A stretch of 33,929 nt of DNA, from positions 1 through 33,929 of the forward strand of contig NZ_JHXE01000024.1 of NCBI RefSeq assembly GCF_000621865.1, written 5' to 3'. Source of the stretch: Pseudobutyrivibrio sp. MD2005 (GTDB lineage Bacteria > Bacillota > Clostridia > Lachnospirales > Lachnospiraceae). Below the pieces are notes generated by a model, which was not told where the DNA came from, made no database searches, and saw only the letters and a list, made by a program, of their open reading frames with translations. The position numbers and the translations under genes are program-made. Below, piece after piece: positions 14,802 to 22,865 of this stretch (the stretch's first letter is position 1; every line of letters starts with the position of its first letter).

Positions 14802-15959
14802 ATGAATGTGAATTTTTCAGAGGCAATAAAGTACATAGGATGTAATGACAAGACAATCGATTTATTTGAGAGCCAGTATCCGGTTCCTAATGGCGTATCT
14901 TATAATTCATACGTGATTTTGGATGATAAGGTGGCTGTTATGGATACAGCTGATCCTCGTGTCACAGATGAATGGCTTAACAATTTGGATTGTGAATTGG
15001 CTGGTCGTAAGCCGGATTATTTAGTGGTTTCCCACATGGAGCCAGATCACGCAGGTTCTATTAAGGCGTTTTTAGAAAAATATCCTGACGTCACAGTTGT
15101 TGGAAATGCCAAGACATTTACAATGATGGGACAGTTTATGGCCCCTAGTCTATTTGATGAAAAAAAGCAGGTTGTAGCAGAAGGAGATAAGCTCTCACTT
15201 GGTGAACATGAGCTTACATTTGTAATGGCACCTATGGTTCACTGGCCAGAGGTAATGGTTGAGTATGAATCAAAAGAAAAGGTGTTGTTCTCAGCTGATG
15301 GATTCGGAAAATTTGGCGCATTAGATGTTGACGAACCATGGATAGATGAGGCACGTAGATACTATCTTAATATTGTTGGTAAGTATGGCGCTTCAGTTCA
15401 GGGATTGTTGAAAAAGGCGGCAAATCTTGATATCCAGACAATTTGCCCATTGCATGGACCGATTTTGACAGAAAATTTAGGTTACTATATTAATCTATAT
15501 GATATATGGAGCAGCTATAAGCCTGAAGAGGAAGGCGTGCTTGTTGTATCAGCTTCTATTCATGGCAATACAAAGGCAGCAGCCCTTAAGCTAAGTGAGA
15601 AGTTGCAGCAGGCTGGCGTAAAGACAGAGTTTGTTGATATATGTAGAGATTCTATGTCTGAAGCGGTTGCCAGAGCATTTTACTATGATAAGATGGTGTG
15701 CTGCGCATGTACATATGATGGAGGATTATTCCCACCAATGCAGGATTTCTTACATCATCTTACAGCTAAAGCATATCAGAATCGTAAGGTAGCCTTTGTC
15801 GAGAATGGAACATGGGCTCCACAGGCAGCAAAGTGCATGAAGGCAATACTTGAGCCAATGAAAAACATGGAATTTGTTGAGCCAGTGGTAAGTATTAAAT
15901 CTACTTTAAATGATGATAGCAAAGCCAAGCTCGAAGAGCTGATAAAAGCCCTGAGCTAG
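14802..15959 (+). CDS. fprA: Flavodiiron protein (A-type flavoprotein, O2/NO reductase)
   Basis: A cytoplasmic enzyme that reduces O2 to water and/or NO to N2O, protecting an anaerobe (385 aa, the minimal two-domain form). The metallo-beta-lactamase-like domain carries the diiron ligands in HMEPDH (His78, Glu80, Asp82), His147 (VHWPE), Asp166 (SADGFG) and His218 (PLHGP). The C-terminal flavodoxin domain has the FMN phosphate loop SIHGNT (252-257). No rubredoxin domain is fused, so electrons must come from a separate rubredoxin or similar. RBS AAGGAGG, with ATG 8 nt behind. ldh follows 38 nt later, possibly co-transcribed. Confidence 0.95.
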   Translation: MNVNFSEAIKYIGCNDKTIDLFESQYPVPNGVSYNSYVILDDKVAVMDTADPRVTDEWLNNLDCELAGRKPDYLVVSHMEPDHAGSIKAFLEKYPDVTVVGNAKTFTMMGQFMAPSLFDEKKQVVAEGDKLSLGEHELTFVMAPMVHWPEVMVEYESKEKVLFSADGFGKFGALDVDEPWIDEARRYYLNIVGKYGASVQGLLKKAANLDIQTICPLHGPILTENLGYYINLYDIWSSYKPEEEGVLVVSASIHGNTKAAALKLSEKLQQAGVKTEFVDICRDSMSEAVARAFYYDKMVCCACTYDGGLFPPMQDFLHHLTAKAYQNRKVAFVENGTWAPQAAKCMKAILEPMKNMEFVEPVVSIKSTLNDDSKAKLEELIKALS

Positions 15960-15997
15960 GATATAAATTAAGCAATTAAGCAATAGGAGGAATTTAA

Positions 15998-16960
15998 ATG
16001 GCAGTAGAAGTAAACCCAAGAAAGGTAGCGATAATAGGAGCAGGATTTGTTGGTTCAGCTACTGCATTTGCATTGTCTCAGAGCAGTTTGTTTTCAGAGA
16101 TGGTGCTGATTGATGCAGATTTTGAAAAAGCAGAAGGTGAGGCTATGGATATCAGTCATGGTACTCCATTTACCAAGCCTATTAAGATTTATGCAGGTAA
16201 CTATGATGATGTTGCAGATGCAGCTATTGTAGTTGTTACTGCTGGCGCAGGCCAAAAGCCAGGCGAGACCAGACTTGATTTGGTGCATAAGAATGTTGGC
16301 ATATTCAAATCAATTATTCCTGAAATCGCAAAGAGAGATTTTGGTGGAATTCTATTAATTGTAGCGAATCCAGTTGATATCTTAACTCTTACAGCACTTA
16401 AACTTTCAGGCTTGCCAGAAAATCGAGTAATCGGTTCAGGTACAGTTCTTGATTCTGCCAGATTAAAGACCGAGCTTGGTGAGCATCTTGGAATTGATAG
16501 CCGTTCAGTACATGCTTTTATTATAGGTGAGCATGGCGATAGTGAAATAGCAGCTTTCTCAAGTGCAAATGTTTCAGGAATTCCTGTAAATGATTTCTGC
16601 GAAATGAGAGGTCATTTCAATCACGAAGAATCTGAGAAGGCAATTGCTGAGCGTGTAAAGAATGCGGCATATGAAATTATTAAGAGAAAGCATGCTACAT
16701 ATTATGGTGTAGCTGTTGCGGTTAAGCGTATTTGCGAAGTTATTGTACGTGACGAGAGATCAATTTTATCAGTATCATCTATGATGCATGGTGAGTATGG
16801 TATTGAAGATATTTGTCTTTCTATGCCAGCAGTTGTAGGTGCAGATGGATTAGAGACAAAGGTACCAATATCTCTTGATGAGGAAGAGATAAAGGCTTTG
16901 CAAGAGTCTGCAAAGACATTGAAAGAGGTTGTAGATACAATCGATTTCTCAATTAATTAG
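15998..16960 (+). CDS. ldh: L-lactate dehydrogenase (NAD-dependent)
   Basis: Reduces pyruvate to L-lactate with NADH, the fermentative route to lactate (320 aa, usual length). The NAD fold shows GAGFVG (14-19) with Asp40 at the end of strand 2. The substrate loop reads GQKPGETR with Gln86, which marks lactate rather than malate dehydrogenase (Arg there), and Arg92. NPVD (124-127), DSAR with substrate-binding Arg155, and the catalytic His179 in GEHGDSE are intact. RBS AGGAGG. No clear terminator is visible right behind it. Confidence 0.96.
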   Translation: MAVEVNPRKVAIIGAGFVGSATAFALSQSSLFSEMVLIDADFEKAEGEAMDISHGTPFTKPIKIYAGNYDDVADAAIVVVTAGAGQKPGETRLDLVHKNVGIFKSIIPEIAKRDFGGILLIVANPVDILTLTALKLSGLPENRVIGSGTVLDSARLKTELGEHLGIDSRSVHAFIIGEHGDSEIAAFSSANVSGIPVNDFCEMRGHFNHEESEKAIAERVKNAAYEIIKRKHATYYGVAVAVKRICEVIVRDERSILSVSSMMHGEYGIEDICLSMPAVVGADGLETKVPISLDEEEIKALQESAKTLKEVVDTIDFSIN

Positions 16961-17001
16961 AGGGTGCACTTATAAAGATACTTAATAATCCTTAATTCTT
17001 G

Positions 17002-17030
17002 TTGACATCCATAGAGAAGCGTGATATTCT
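17002..17030 (+). promoter_or_regulatory. Strong consensus promoter for a small-protein gene
   Basis: Perfect -35 TTGACA (17002-17007), 17-bp spacer, TATTCT (17025-17030); start near 17037, leader of about 50 nt. It is one of the best sigma-70-type promoters in the window, which speaks for the short gene behind it. Confidence 0.7.
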
Positions 17031-17085
17031 GACTTAGATTTTAAAACAGAACAATTTTTATAACGTTTCAAAGTGGAGGAATAAA

Positions 17086-17259
17086 ATGAGAATTAAGGAT
17101 TTTATTGAGACATTAAGTCAGTATGATGAGAATATAGAGCTTGTAATAAATGTGGATGGTAAGTTTATCACACCTTCTGTAAATAGAGAGGTTGTTCATT
17201 TTAAGCATGAATACACTGGCACATCTTATAAGGATAGTGCAGTTGTGCTTGCTAAATAA
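17086..17259 (+). CDS. Small protein, 57 residues, function unknown
   Basis: ATG at 17086 opens a 57-codon frame ending in TAA 17257-17259. The protein begins MRIKDFIETLSQYDENIELV and ends YKDSAVVLAK; it is soluble, mixed alpha/beta in appearance, with no Cys. The opening 'KDFIETLxxYDExxEL' resembles small proteins often seen in Lachnospiraceae and in phage, but I do not know a function. RBS GTGGAGGA (17073-17080) is five bases before the ATG, and a consensus promoter lies upstream. It is monocistronic: the next signal downstream is a terminator at 17404. Confidence 0.75.
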   Translation: MRIKDFIETLSQYDENIELVINVDGKFITPSVNREVVHFKHEYTGTSYKDSAVVLAK

Positions 17260-17403
17260 TTCAGTTAACCATCACATAAGCCACAGCTACAAAACAGAAA
17301 AAGGTAGTATTATTACATCATCGCAAGAGCGATAAACTTTTTCATATTATTCATAATTGTTTTGAGACAAAGTTCCCAATAATTATGACAATCATTCTCC
17401 CTT
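17260..17403. other. AT-rich non-coding stretch behind the 57-residue gene
   Basis: No convincing gene. An 8-bp inverted repeat TCATAATT (17351-17358) / AATTATGA (17381-17388) is present. The stretch is probably the 3' untranslated region of the small-protein transcript leading to the terminator at 17404-17431. Confidence 0.5.
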
Positions 17404-17431
17404 TAAGCGGCCATTGGCCGCTTATTTTTTT
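17404..17431 (+). terminator. Terminator downstream of the small-protein gene
   Basis: TAAGCGGCC (17404-17412), ATT loop, GGCCGCTTA (17416-17424), then seven T (17425-17431). The stem is perfect and GC-rich. Confidence 0.9.
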
Positions 17432-17471
17432 ACTTTATAGAAATTACTCTGTAATTCCTATAAAGTAAAAA
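17427..17471. repeat. Long near-perfect inverted repeat
   Basis: TTTTTACTTTATAG (17427-17440) pairs with CTATAAAGTAAAAA (17458-17471), and inside it AATTAC (17442-17447) pairs with GTAATT (17451-17456), leaving one A/C mismatch and a 3-nt loop. The 20-bp arms begin inside the T-run of the preceding terminator, so the element was either joined to or grew from the terminator. Confidence 0.8.
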
Positions 17472-17580
17472 CAAGCTGCGCTTGAAGGATGTGTCTCGCC
17501 GGCATAGGAAGATAATTGCTTACAGCAATTGCCGGCTCGCACTGCTAGAGTTTTGCAAAGCAAAACTCTTTCTAGTTAAA
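17472..17580. repeat. Palindrome-rich intergenic island
   Basis: Directly after the long inverted repeat come GCCGGC repeated at about 17499-17504 and 17531-17536 around the hairpin AATTGCT-TAC-AGCAATT, then the perfect 10-bp hairpin AGAGTTTTGC (17547-17556) / GCAAAACTCT (17560-17569), flanked by CTAG on both sides. No open frame spans it. It has the look of a mobile or REP/MITE-like palindromic element, but copy number cannot be judged here. Confidence 0.5.
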
Positions 17581-17600
17581 TAACTTTTAAAGTAGCAAGA

Positions 17601-17750
17601 ATGAACTATAGACTTGCCTTGAATAAAACAAGTCTTATAAATTCGGCATTTGAAAGGCATCTGCAAAATTTACTGTGGTTTATTTATGAAGAGCCTTTCA
17701 TTTTACAGGTAATCTCCGATAATAATTATGTACACATAATTAATCAGTAG
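17601..17750 (+). CDS. Doubtful 49-codon reading frame
   Basis: ATG 17601 to TAG 17748-17750 gives 49 residues (begins MNYRLALNKT, ends YVHIINQ). There is no proper ribosome site (AGTAGCAAGA precedes the ATG) and no promoter was found, but a terminator lies 10 nt behind the stop. It may be a small gene, or the stretch may be an untranslated RNA using the same terminator. Confidence 0.2.
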   Translation: MNYRLALNKTSLINSAFERHLQNLLWFIYEEPFILQVISDNNYVHIINQ

Positions 17751-17760
17751 AGATACTGAT

Positions 17761-17793
17761 AAAAGCTGTCACATTTTTTGTGGCAGCTTTTTT
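17761..17793 (+). terminator. Terminator-like hairpin, possibly bidirectional
   Basis: AAAAGCTGTCAC (17761-17772) pairs with GTGGCAGCTTTT (17780-17791) around ATTTTTT; T-run to 17793 on this strand and an A-run on the other side. Confidence 0.8.
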
Positions 17794-17838
17794 CTATTTG
17801 GAGATATGTGATGTGTTATTTATTGACAAAGTCGAGGG

Positions 17839-17873
17839 TGACGCCTGAGTAGAAATATCGCAGAAGGGCGTCA
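17839..17873. promoter_or_regulatory. Inverted repeat TGACGCC/GGCGTCA upstream of the ribose operon
   Basis: TGACGCC (17839-17845) and GGCGTCA (17867-17873) are perfect complements 21 nt apart, about 100 bp before the rbs promoter and GC-rich against an AT-rich background. It could be a regulator site or an RNA stem; nothing assigns it. Confidence 0.4.
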
Positions 17874-17942
17874 GTAAATCAGAAATATTGACTAAAATTT
17901 CAGACAAAAGTTTATTGAAATGGTAAAAAGTTACAAAAATTA

Positions 17943-17971
17943 TTGACAGTAATGTGTAGGATTGGTACTAT
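17943..17971 (+). promoter_or_regulatory. Promoter of the rbs operon
   Basis: Perfect -35 TTGACA (17943-17948), 17-bp spacer, TACTAT (17966-17971). Start near 17978, which places the LacI-type operator over the first transcribed bases. Confidence 0.75.
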
Positions 17972-17983
17972 CATTTCATCAAA

Positions 17984-18009
17984 TGAAACGCGTTTCAGAA
18001 ACCTGTTTC
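17984..18009 (+). promoter_or_regulatory. LacI-family operator(s) of the rbs operon
   Basis: TGAAACGCGTTTCA (17984-17997) is a perfect 14-bp palindrome with the central CG of LacI-family operators. A second palindrome, GAAAC-CT-GTTTC (17998-18009), follows directly, centres 13 bp apart. Position just downstream of the -10 box means roadblock repression, most simply by the LacI-family protein encoded at 22866-23849. A CcpA (cre-like) role is the alternative. Confidence 0.75.
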
Positions 18010-18045
18010 AAGTATACCTTGATAAGGGAGAAAGGAAGTAGAGAT

Positions 18046-18936
18046 TTGAAAATAGCAGTAGTTGGAAGTATAAATATGGATCAAACTGTACTTGCTGAGA
18101 GAATCCCACTGAAAGGGGAGACCCTTAGAGGCTCAGATTTACAGTATATTCCTGGGGGCAAGGGCGCTAATCAAGCTGTGGCAATGGCAAGACTTGGAGC
18201 CGAGGTAGCAATGTTTGGTTGCGTTGGAAATGATGACAACGGAAGAAAGCTGGTGGATAATCTTAAATCCGAGGGGATTGATACCAACTATATTAAGGTG
18301 GTAGATGGAGTTCCTACTGGCATTGCAATAATCACTGTTGGTGAAAATGATAATACAATTATTGTAGTTGCAGGCGCAAACGGTGAGGTAGATAAGCAGT
18401 ATGTAGATGATATAAAGGATGAGCTGTTTAAGTATGATATGGTGGTACTTCAGCACGAGATTCCATTAGATACAGTTCATTACATAATTGAGATTTGTTC
18501 GGAAAAAGGAATACCTACAGTGCTAAATCCTGCACCAGCAGCGGATGTGCCAAAGGCAATAGTTGATAAGGTAACATATCTTACGCCAAATGAGCATGAG
18601 GCTAAGCTCATCTTCGGTAATGATATTTCAACAGAGGAGCTTGTAAAGGCCTATCCAGAAAAACTAATAATCACTCAGGGAAGCAAAGGTGTATTAACTT
18701 GTCTGAAATCTGGAGAATTACTTTCTGTTCCATGCCGTAAAAGCAATGTCGTAGATACTACAGGGGCAGGTGATACACTGAATGGGGCATTTGCTGTCAG
18801 AATTTCAGATAATAAATCAATGAGAGATGCATTAGTTTTTGCAAACACTGCAGCGGGCCTTTCAATTGAAAAGATGGGAGCCCAAGGTGGTATGCCTACA
18901 ATCAAAGAAGTAGAAGCAGAATTGGAGGGGAAATAA
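18046..18936 (+). CDS. rbsK: Ribokinase
   Basis: Phosphorylates D-ribose to ribose 5-phosphate in the cytoplasm (296 aa from the TTG at 18046). PfkB-family signature 1 is seen in PGGKGANQAVAMARLG (about 35-50) and signature 2 in DTTGAGDTLNGAFA (about 238-251), with the catalytic Asp in GAGD. The TTG start is chosen because AAAGGAAG (18031-18038) is seven bases upstream and the protein then begins MKIAVVGSINMD, as ribokinases do. The longer frame from 17962 would run through the operator. rbsD begins directly behind the stop codon. Confidence 0.93.
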   Translation: MKIAVVGSINMDQTVLAERIPLKGETLRGSDLQYIPGGKGANQAVAMARLGAEVAMFGCVGNDDNGRKLVDNLKSEGIDTNYIKVVDGVPTGIAIITVGENDNTIIVVAGANGEVDKQYVDDIKDELFKYDMVVLQHEIPLDTVHYIIEICSEKGIPTVLNPAPAADVPKAIVDKVTYLTPNEHEAKLIFGNDISTEELVKAYPEKLIITQGSKGVLTCLKSGELLSVPCRKSNVVDTTGAGDTLNGAFAVRISDNKSMRDALVFANTAAGLSIEKMGAQGGMPTIKEVEAELEGK

Positions 18937-19353
18937 ATGAAAAGACAGGGAATATTAAACAGTGATATTTCGAGAGTGCTGTCATATATGGGGCACACAG
19001 ATCGAATTTGTATAGGTGACTGTGGATTGCCAATTCCAGATGAAGTAGAAAGAATTGATTTATCATTAAAATTTGGAGTACCAAAATTCATGGAAGTTCT
19101 TAAAGAAATAGGGGCTGATATGAAAATTGAGAAAGTAATTCTTGCAGAAGAAATAAAAGAACAAAATCCAAAAGTGCTTGAAGAAGTACTTAATTTTTTG
19201 AAAGAATATGAAACAGGTTTCAAAGTGGAGGTTGAATATGTTTCACATTCTGAGCTCAAGGCACTTACTAATGATTGTAAAGCTGTTATACGTACTGGAG
19301 AAACAACTCCATATGCAAACATAATTCTTCAGTCTGGTTGCATATTTGGTTAG
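18937..19353 (+). CDS. rbsD: D-ribose pyranase
   Basis: Interconverts beta-pyranose and furanose forms of ribose so that the kinase gets its substrate (138 aa, decamer-forming family). The catalytic His20 lies in MGHTD and the GDCGLPIP segment (27-34) with Asp28 completes the site. The C-terminal ETTPYANIILQSG is conserved. It has no gap to rbsK, and its ribosome site GGAGGGG lies in the end of rbsK. Confidence 0.95.
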   Translation: MKRQGILNSDISRVLSYMGHTDRICIGDCGLPIPDEVERIDLSLKFGVPKFMEVLKEIGADMKIEKVILAEEIKEQNPKVLEEVLNFLKEYETGFKVEVEYVSHSELKALTNDCKAVIRTGETTPYANIILQSGCIFG

Positions 19354-19363
19354 GGGGCAAAAC

Positions 19364-20857
19364 ATGAAAATTAAAATGAGTGGAATCAACAAATCGTTTG
19401 GTGGAAATCCTGTTTTGCAGAATGCAGGATTTGAGCTAGATGATGGTGAGATTCATGCACTGATGGGGGAAAACGGTGCAGGAAAATCCACACTGATGAA
19501 AATATTAACAGGTGTTTACACAAAGGATGCCGGTGAAATATACGTTGATGGCAATGAAGTTTGCTACAAAAATCCTCAGGAAGCAGAAAAAGCAGGCATT
19601 GTTTTTATCCATCAAGAGCTAAATGTACTCTTTGATATGACAGTTGAAGAGAATATGTTTCTTGGAAAAGAAATAGTAAATAGATTTGGTGTGTGTGACA
19701 AAGCTGCAATGCGAAAAGAAGTTAAAAGAATCCTGGATGTGCTTGGTGTAGATATTAAGCCAGGGGAAAATATGGATATGCTGTCTATCGGCCAGCAGCA
19801 GATGATAGAAATTGCGAAAGCCCTGATGGTGGATGCAAAAGTAATTATCATGGATGAGCCAACAGCAGCCCTTACTCAAAAGGAAACAGAAGTACTATTT
19901 AAGGTAGTAAGATCCCTGAAAGAAAAGGGCGTATCCATCGTATATATTTCCCACAGAATGGAAGAAATATTTGAGTTATGCGATAGAATCACAATCCTTA
20001 GAGATGGCCAATATATAGGTACAAGACAGATTAGTGAGACTGATATGACTGAAGTGGTCAAGATGATGATTGGCCGTGAAATTGGGGAACGCTATCCAGA
20101 GAGAGATGTGAAAGTTGGCGACATAGTATTTGAAGTCAAAGACTTGAATTGCCCAGGAGTGTTTAAGGATATCAATTTTAATGTTCATGCTGGCGAAGTG
20201 CTCGGAGTTGCAGGATTGATGGGCGCTGGTAGAACAGAGATAATGCAATCAATATTTGGAAATATGCCAAACGTTTCCGGACATATATATATTGAAGGAA
20301 AAGAAGTACACAATAAAACTCCAGAGCATGCTATGAGAAACGGCATAGGCTTTATTACAGAGGATAGAAAGACTGAAGGCCTGATGTTGGAAGAAAGTAT
20401 CATGAAAAATATTGCCATAACTAATTTGGGAAGCATCTCAAAAAATGGTGTACTTAATCGTAAAGCTGAAAATGAAATGGTTAAAAAGGGCATCGAGGAT
20501 CTAAAAATAAGATGTACTGGCCCAGAACATAGCTGCAATGAACTTAGTGGTGGTAATCAACAAAAGGTAGTATTTGCAAAATGGATTTTCACTAATCCTA
20601 AAGTTCTAATTCTAGATGAGCCAACAAGAGGCGTTGATATTGGCGCCAAGAAGGAAATCTACTCTATTATTAATGATTTAGCTGCCCAGGGTGTAGCCAT
20701 AATCATGGTATCTTCAGAATTGCCAGAGATACTTGGTATGTCAGATAGAGTGATGGTAATAAACGAAGGAAAAATTGGTGGATTCATCGGTAAGGAAGAA
20801 GCTAATCAGGAAAATGTTATGATTCTCGCCACAGGAGGCCAAAACAATGGAAAGTAA
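19364..20857 (+). CDS. rbsA: Ribose ABC importer ATPase RbsA
   Basis: A tandem ABC ATPase of the sugar (CUT2) importer class (497 aa from ATG 19364). The N-terminal cassette has Walker A GENGAGKS (35-42), signature LSIGQQQ and Walker B VIIMDEPTAAL. The C-terminal cassette is degenerate at Walker A (GLMGAGRTE) as is usual for RbsA, with ELSGGNQQKV and LILDEPTRGVDIG. The ATG at 19364 sits 6 nt behind AGGGGG; an in-frame TTG at 19346 inside the end of rbsD has no ribosome site. The 3' end overlaps rbsC by 11 nt. Confidence 0.95.
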   Translation: MKIKMSGINKSFGGNPVLQNAGFELDDGEIHALMGENGAGKSTLMKILTGVYTKDAGEIYVDGNEVCYKNPQEAEKAGIVFIHQELNVLFDMTVEENMFLGKEIVNRFGVCDKAAMRKEVKRILDVLGVDIKPGENMDMLSIGQQQMIEIAKALMVDAKVIIMDEPTAALTQKETEVLFKVVRSLKEKGVSIVYISHRMEEIFELCDRITILRDGQYIGTRQISETDMTEVVKMMIGREIGERYPERDVKVGDIVFEVKDLNCPGVFKDINFNVHAGEVLGVAGLMGAGRTEIMQSIFGNMPNVSGHIYIEGKEVHNKTPEHAMRNGIGFITEDRKTEGLMLEESIMKNIAITNLGSISKNGVLNRKAENEMVKKGIEDLKIRCTGPEHSCNELSGGNQQKVVFAKWIFTNPKVLILDEPTRGVDIGAKKEIYSIINDLAAQGVAIIMVSSELPEILGMSDRVMVINEGKIGGFIGKEEANQENVMILATGGQNNGK

Positions 20858-21782
20858 GAAGGTTATTAATAAGATACAGGATTTAGGAGCGTTGATTGCT
20901 TTAATTGCACTCATAATTGTTATTAGCGCAATCAGCCCTCAGTTTAGAACAATCGACAACTTTATGTCATTAGTTAGACAATCATCTATCAATGGATTTA
21001 TAGCTTTTGGTATGACATGTGTAATTTTGACAGGTGGAATTGATTTATCAGTTGGTTCAACACTAGCATTATCAACAGCATTTTGTGCTTACTTTATTAA
21101 GTCTGGAGTGCCTGTTGGCCTTGCGATGATATTAGCGCTGGCTATCGGTGTTGGTTGCGGAGTGATAAGTGGACTTCTTGTAACAAAAGGAAGATTACAG
21201 CCATTCATTGCTACTCTTATTACAATGACAGTGTTTAGAGGAATAACAATGATTTTCATGGATGGAAAGCCTATTTCTGGTTTAGGAAACAGCTTTTTAT
21301 TAAAATTTGTTGGAAAAGGCAATTTATTCGGTATTCCATTTCCAGTAATTTTATTCGTAGTTGTATTCTTAGTATTTTTATTTGTCCTACAAAAAACTGT
21401 ATTTGGAAGAAGAATTTACGCAACAGGAAGTAATGCAACATCAGCCAAATTATCAGGTGTAAACATTAACAAGACAAAGCTTATTACATATGCAATTTCA
21501 GGCGGCATGGCTGCACTTTCTGGATTGATTTTGTTATCAAGACTTGCATCAGCTCAGCCTACATTAGGTGATGGCTATGAATTGGATGCAATCGCATCTG
21601 TAGCACTTGGTGGAACAAGTATGAATGGTGGCCGAGGAAGAATATGGGGAACATTCGTAGGCGTACTTATCATTGCGGTATTAAATAACGGATTAAATAT
21701 CCTTGGTGTTTCATCTTATTATCAGTCAGTTGTAAAGGGAATTGTCATCCTCATTGCCGTTCTTTCAGATAGAAAACGTTAG
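20847..21782 (+). CDS. rbsC: Ribose ABC importer permease RbsC
   Basis: Membrane subunit of the CUT2 ribose importer (311 aa), highly hydrophobic with 8-10 helices. Family landmarks are FGMTCVILTGGIDLSVGS (about 53-70), the NATSAKLSGVNINKTK coupling segment (about 195-210) and SVALGGTSMNGGRGRIWGT near 252-270. ATG 20847 lies in the end of rbsA behind AGGAGG, so translation is coupled. Confidence 0.95.
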   Translation: MESKKVINKIQDLGALIALIALIIVISAISPQFRTIDNFMSLVRQSSINGFIAFGMTCVILTGGIDLSVGSTLALSTAFCAYFIKSGVPVGLAMILALAIGVGCGVISGLLVTKGRLQPFIATLITMTVFRGITMIFMDGKPISGLGNSFLLKFVGKGNLFGIPFPVILFVVVFLVFLFVLQKTVFGRRIYATGSNATSAKLSGVNINKTKLITYAISGGMAALSGLILLSRLASAQPTLGDGYELDAIASVALGGTSMNGGRGRIWGTFVGVLIIAVLNNGLNILGVSSYYQSVVKGIVILIAVLSDRKR

Positions 21783-21832
21783 TGAGGATTGAGAATAATA
21801 ATTAATTTTATCTATTGGGAGGTAGAGAAACT

Positions 21833-22798
21833 ATGAAACTAAGAAGATTATTCACTATGGCGTTAGCAGGTTTAATGACACTTGCAATGGTTGGTTGTGG
21901 AGCAGTTGGAATTGATGGAGAGACTTCATCTGATACAACAAAGACAGAGGCTACAGCGGGCTCTGATACAACTGTAACAGGATCAGGTTCAGTTGGTTTA
22001 TCTGTTTCTACATTAAACAATCCATTCTTTGTTACATTGCAGGAAGGTGCACAGTCAAAGGCTGATGAGCTTGGCATAGACCTTATCGTTGTAGACGCAG
22101 GTGATGATTCTGCAAAGCAGGCAAGTGATATAGAGGATTTAGTATCTAAGGATATTTCAGTGCTTATTGTCAATCCGGTAGATTCAGATGCTGTTGCTCC
22201 TGCAGTAGAGGATGCAGTTGCAAAGGGAATCAAGGTAATCGCAGTAGATAGAGTTGTAAATGGTGTAGATGTTGATTGCTCTATCGCTTCAGACAATGTT
22301 GCAGGTGCACAGATGGCAGCTGATTATTTAGTTGAACTTGTAGGTGAAGGAACAAAAGTTGCAGAGCTTGAAGGTGTAAATGGTGCTTCAGCTACAATCG
22401 ATAGAGGCGAAGGCTTCCACAAGGTAGCAGATGAAAAGCTTGATGTTGTAGCAAGCCAGACAGCAAACTTCAACAGAGCAGAAGGTATGTCAGTTATGGA
22501 GAATATCCTCCAGGCAAATCCAGACGTTAAAGCTGTATTTGCACACAATGATGAGATGGCTTTAGGTGCAGTTGAGGCTATTGGCGGAAAAGATATCGTG
22601 GTAGCAGGCTTTGATGCAACAGATGATGCAATTGCAGCAGTAAAAGATGGCACAATGGCATGTACAGTAGCACAGAAGCCAGACCTTATGGGTGCAACAG
22701 CTGTAGAGGTAGCACAGAAGCTTATGAATGGTGAGACAGTTGAGAAGTCTATGCCAGTAGAGGTTAAACTTATCACAAAAGATAATGTAGAAGAATAA
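21833..22798 (+). CDS. rbsB: Ribose-binding lipoprotein RbsB
   Basis: Extracellular receptor of the ribose importer (321 aa from ATG 21833). The lipoprotein signal ends in AMVGC with lipidated Cys22, followed by a Ser/Thr/Gly-rich linker (about 23-46) typical for tethering. The periplasmic-binding fold starts at SVGLSVSTLNNPFF and contains NPVDSDAV, VDRVVNG, HNDEMALGA and GFDATDDA, all family positions that line the sugar site. GGGAGG (21817-21822) supports this start over an upstream TTG at 21815 that lies in the ribosome site itself. Confidence 0.94.
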   Translation: MKLRRLFTMALAGLMTLAMVGCGAVGIDGETSSDTTKTEATAGSDTTVTGSGSVGLSVSTLNNPFFVTLQEGAQSKADELGIDLIVVDAGDDSAKQASDIEDLVSKDISVLIVNPVDSDAVAPAVEDAVAKGIKVIAVDRVVNGVDVDCSIASDNVAGAQMAADYLVELVGEGTKVAELEGVNGASATIDRGEGFHKVADEKLDVVASQTANFNRAEGMSVMENILQANPDVKAVFAHNDEMALGAVEAIGGKDIVVAGFDATDDAIAAVKDGTMACTVAQKPDLMGATAVEVAQKLMNGETVEKSMPVEVKLITKDNVEE

Positions 22799-22806
22799 TT
22801 AATTGT

Positions 22807-22842
22807 TGGTTTACTTATGGTAAAATTACTGTAAGTAAACCA
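22807..22842 (+). other. Intercistronic hairpin between rbsB and the LacI-family gene
   Basis: TGGTTTACTTA (22807-22817) is perfectly complementary to TAAGTAAACCA (22832-22842), with an inner GTAA/TTAC pair in the loop. No T-run follows. It probably protects the abundant rbsB message from 3' decay and lowers read-through into the regulator (inference). Confidence 0.6.
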
Positions 22843-22865
22843 CTTTAATAAATGGAGAAATAGTA

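Noticed and set aside
17404-17580. CRISPR array
   Set aside because: The repeats here are inverted, of unequal length and not separated by regular spacers.
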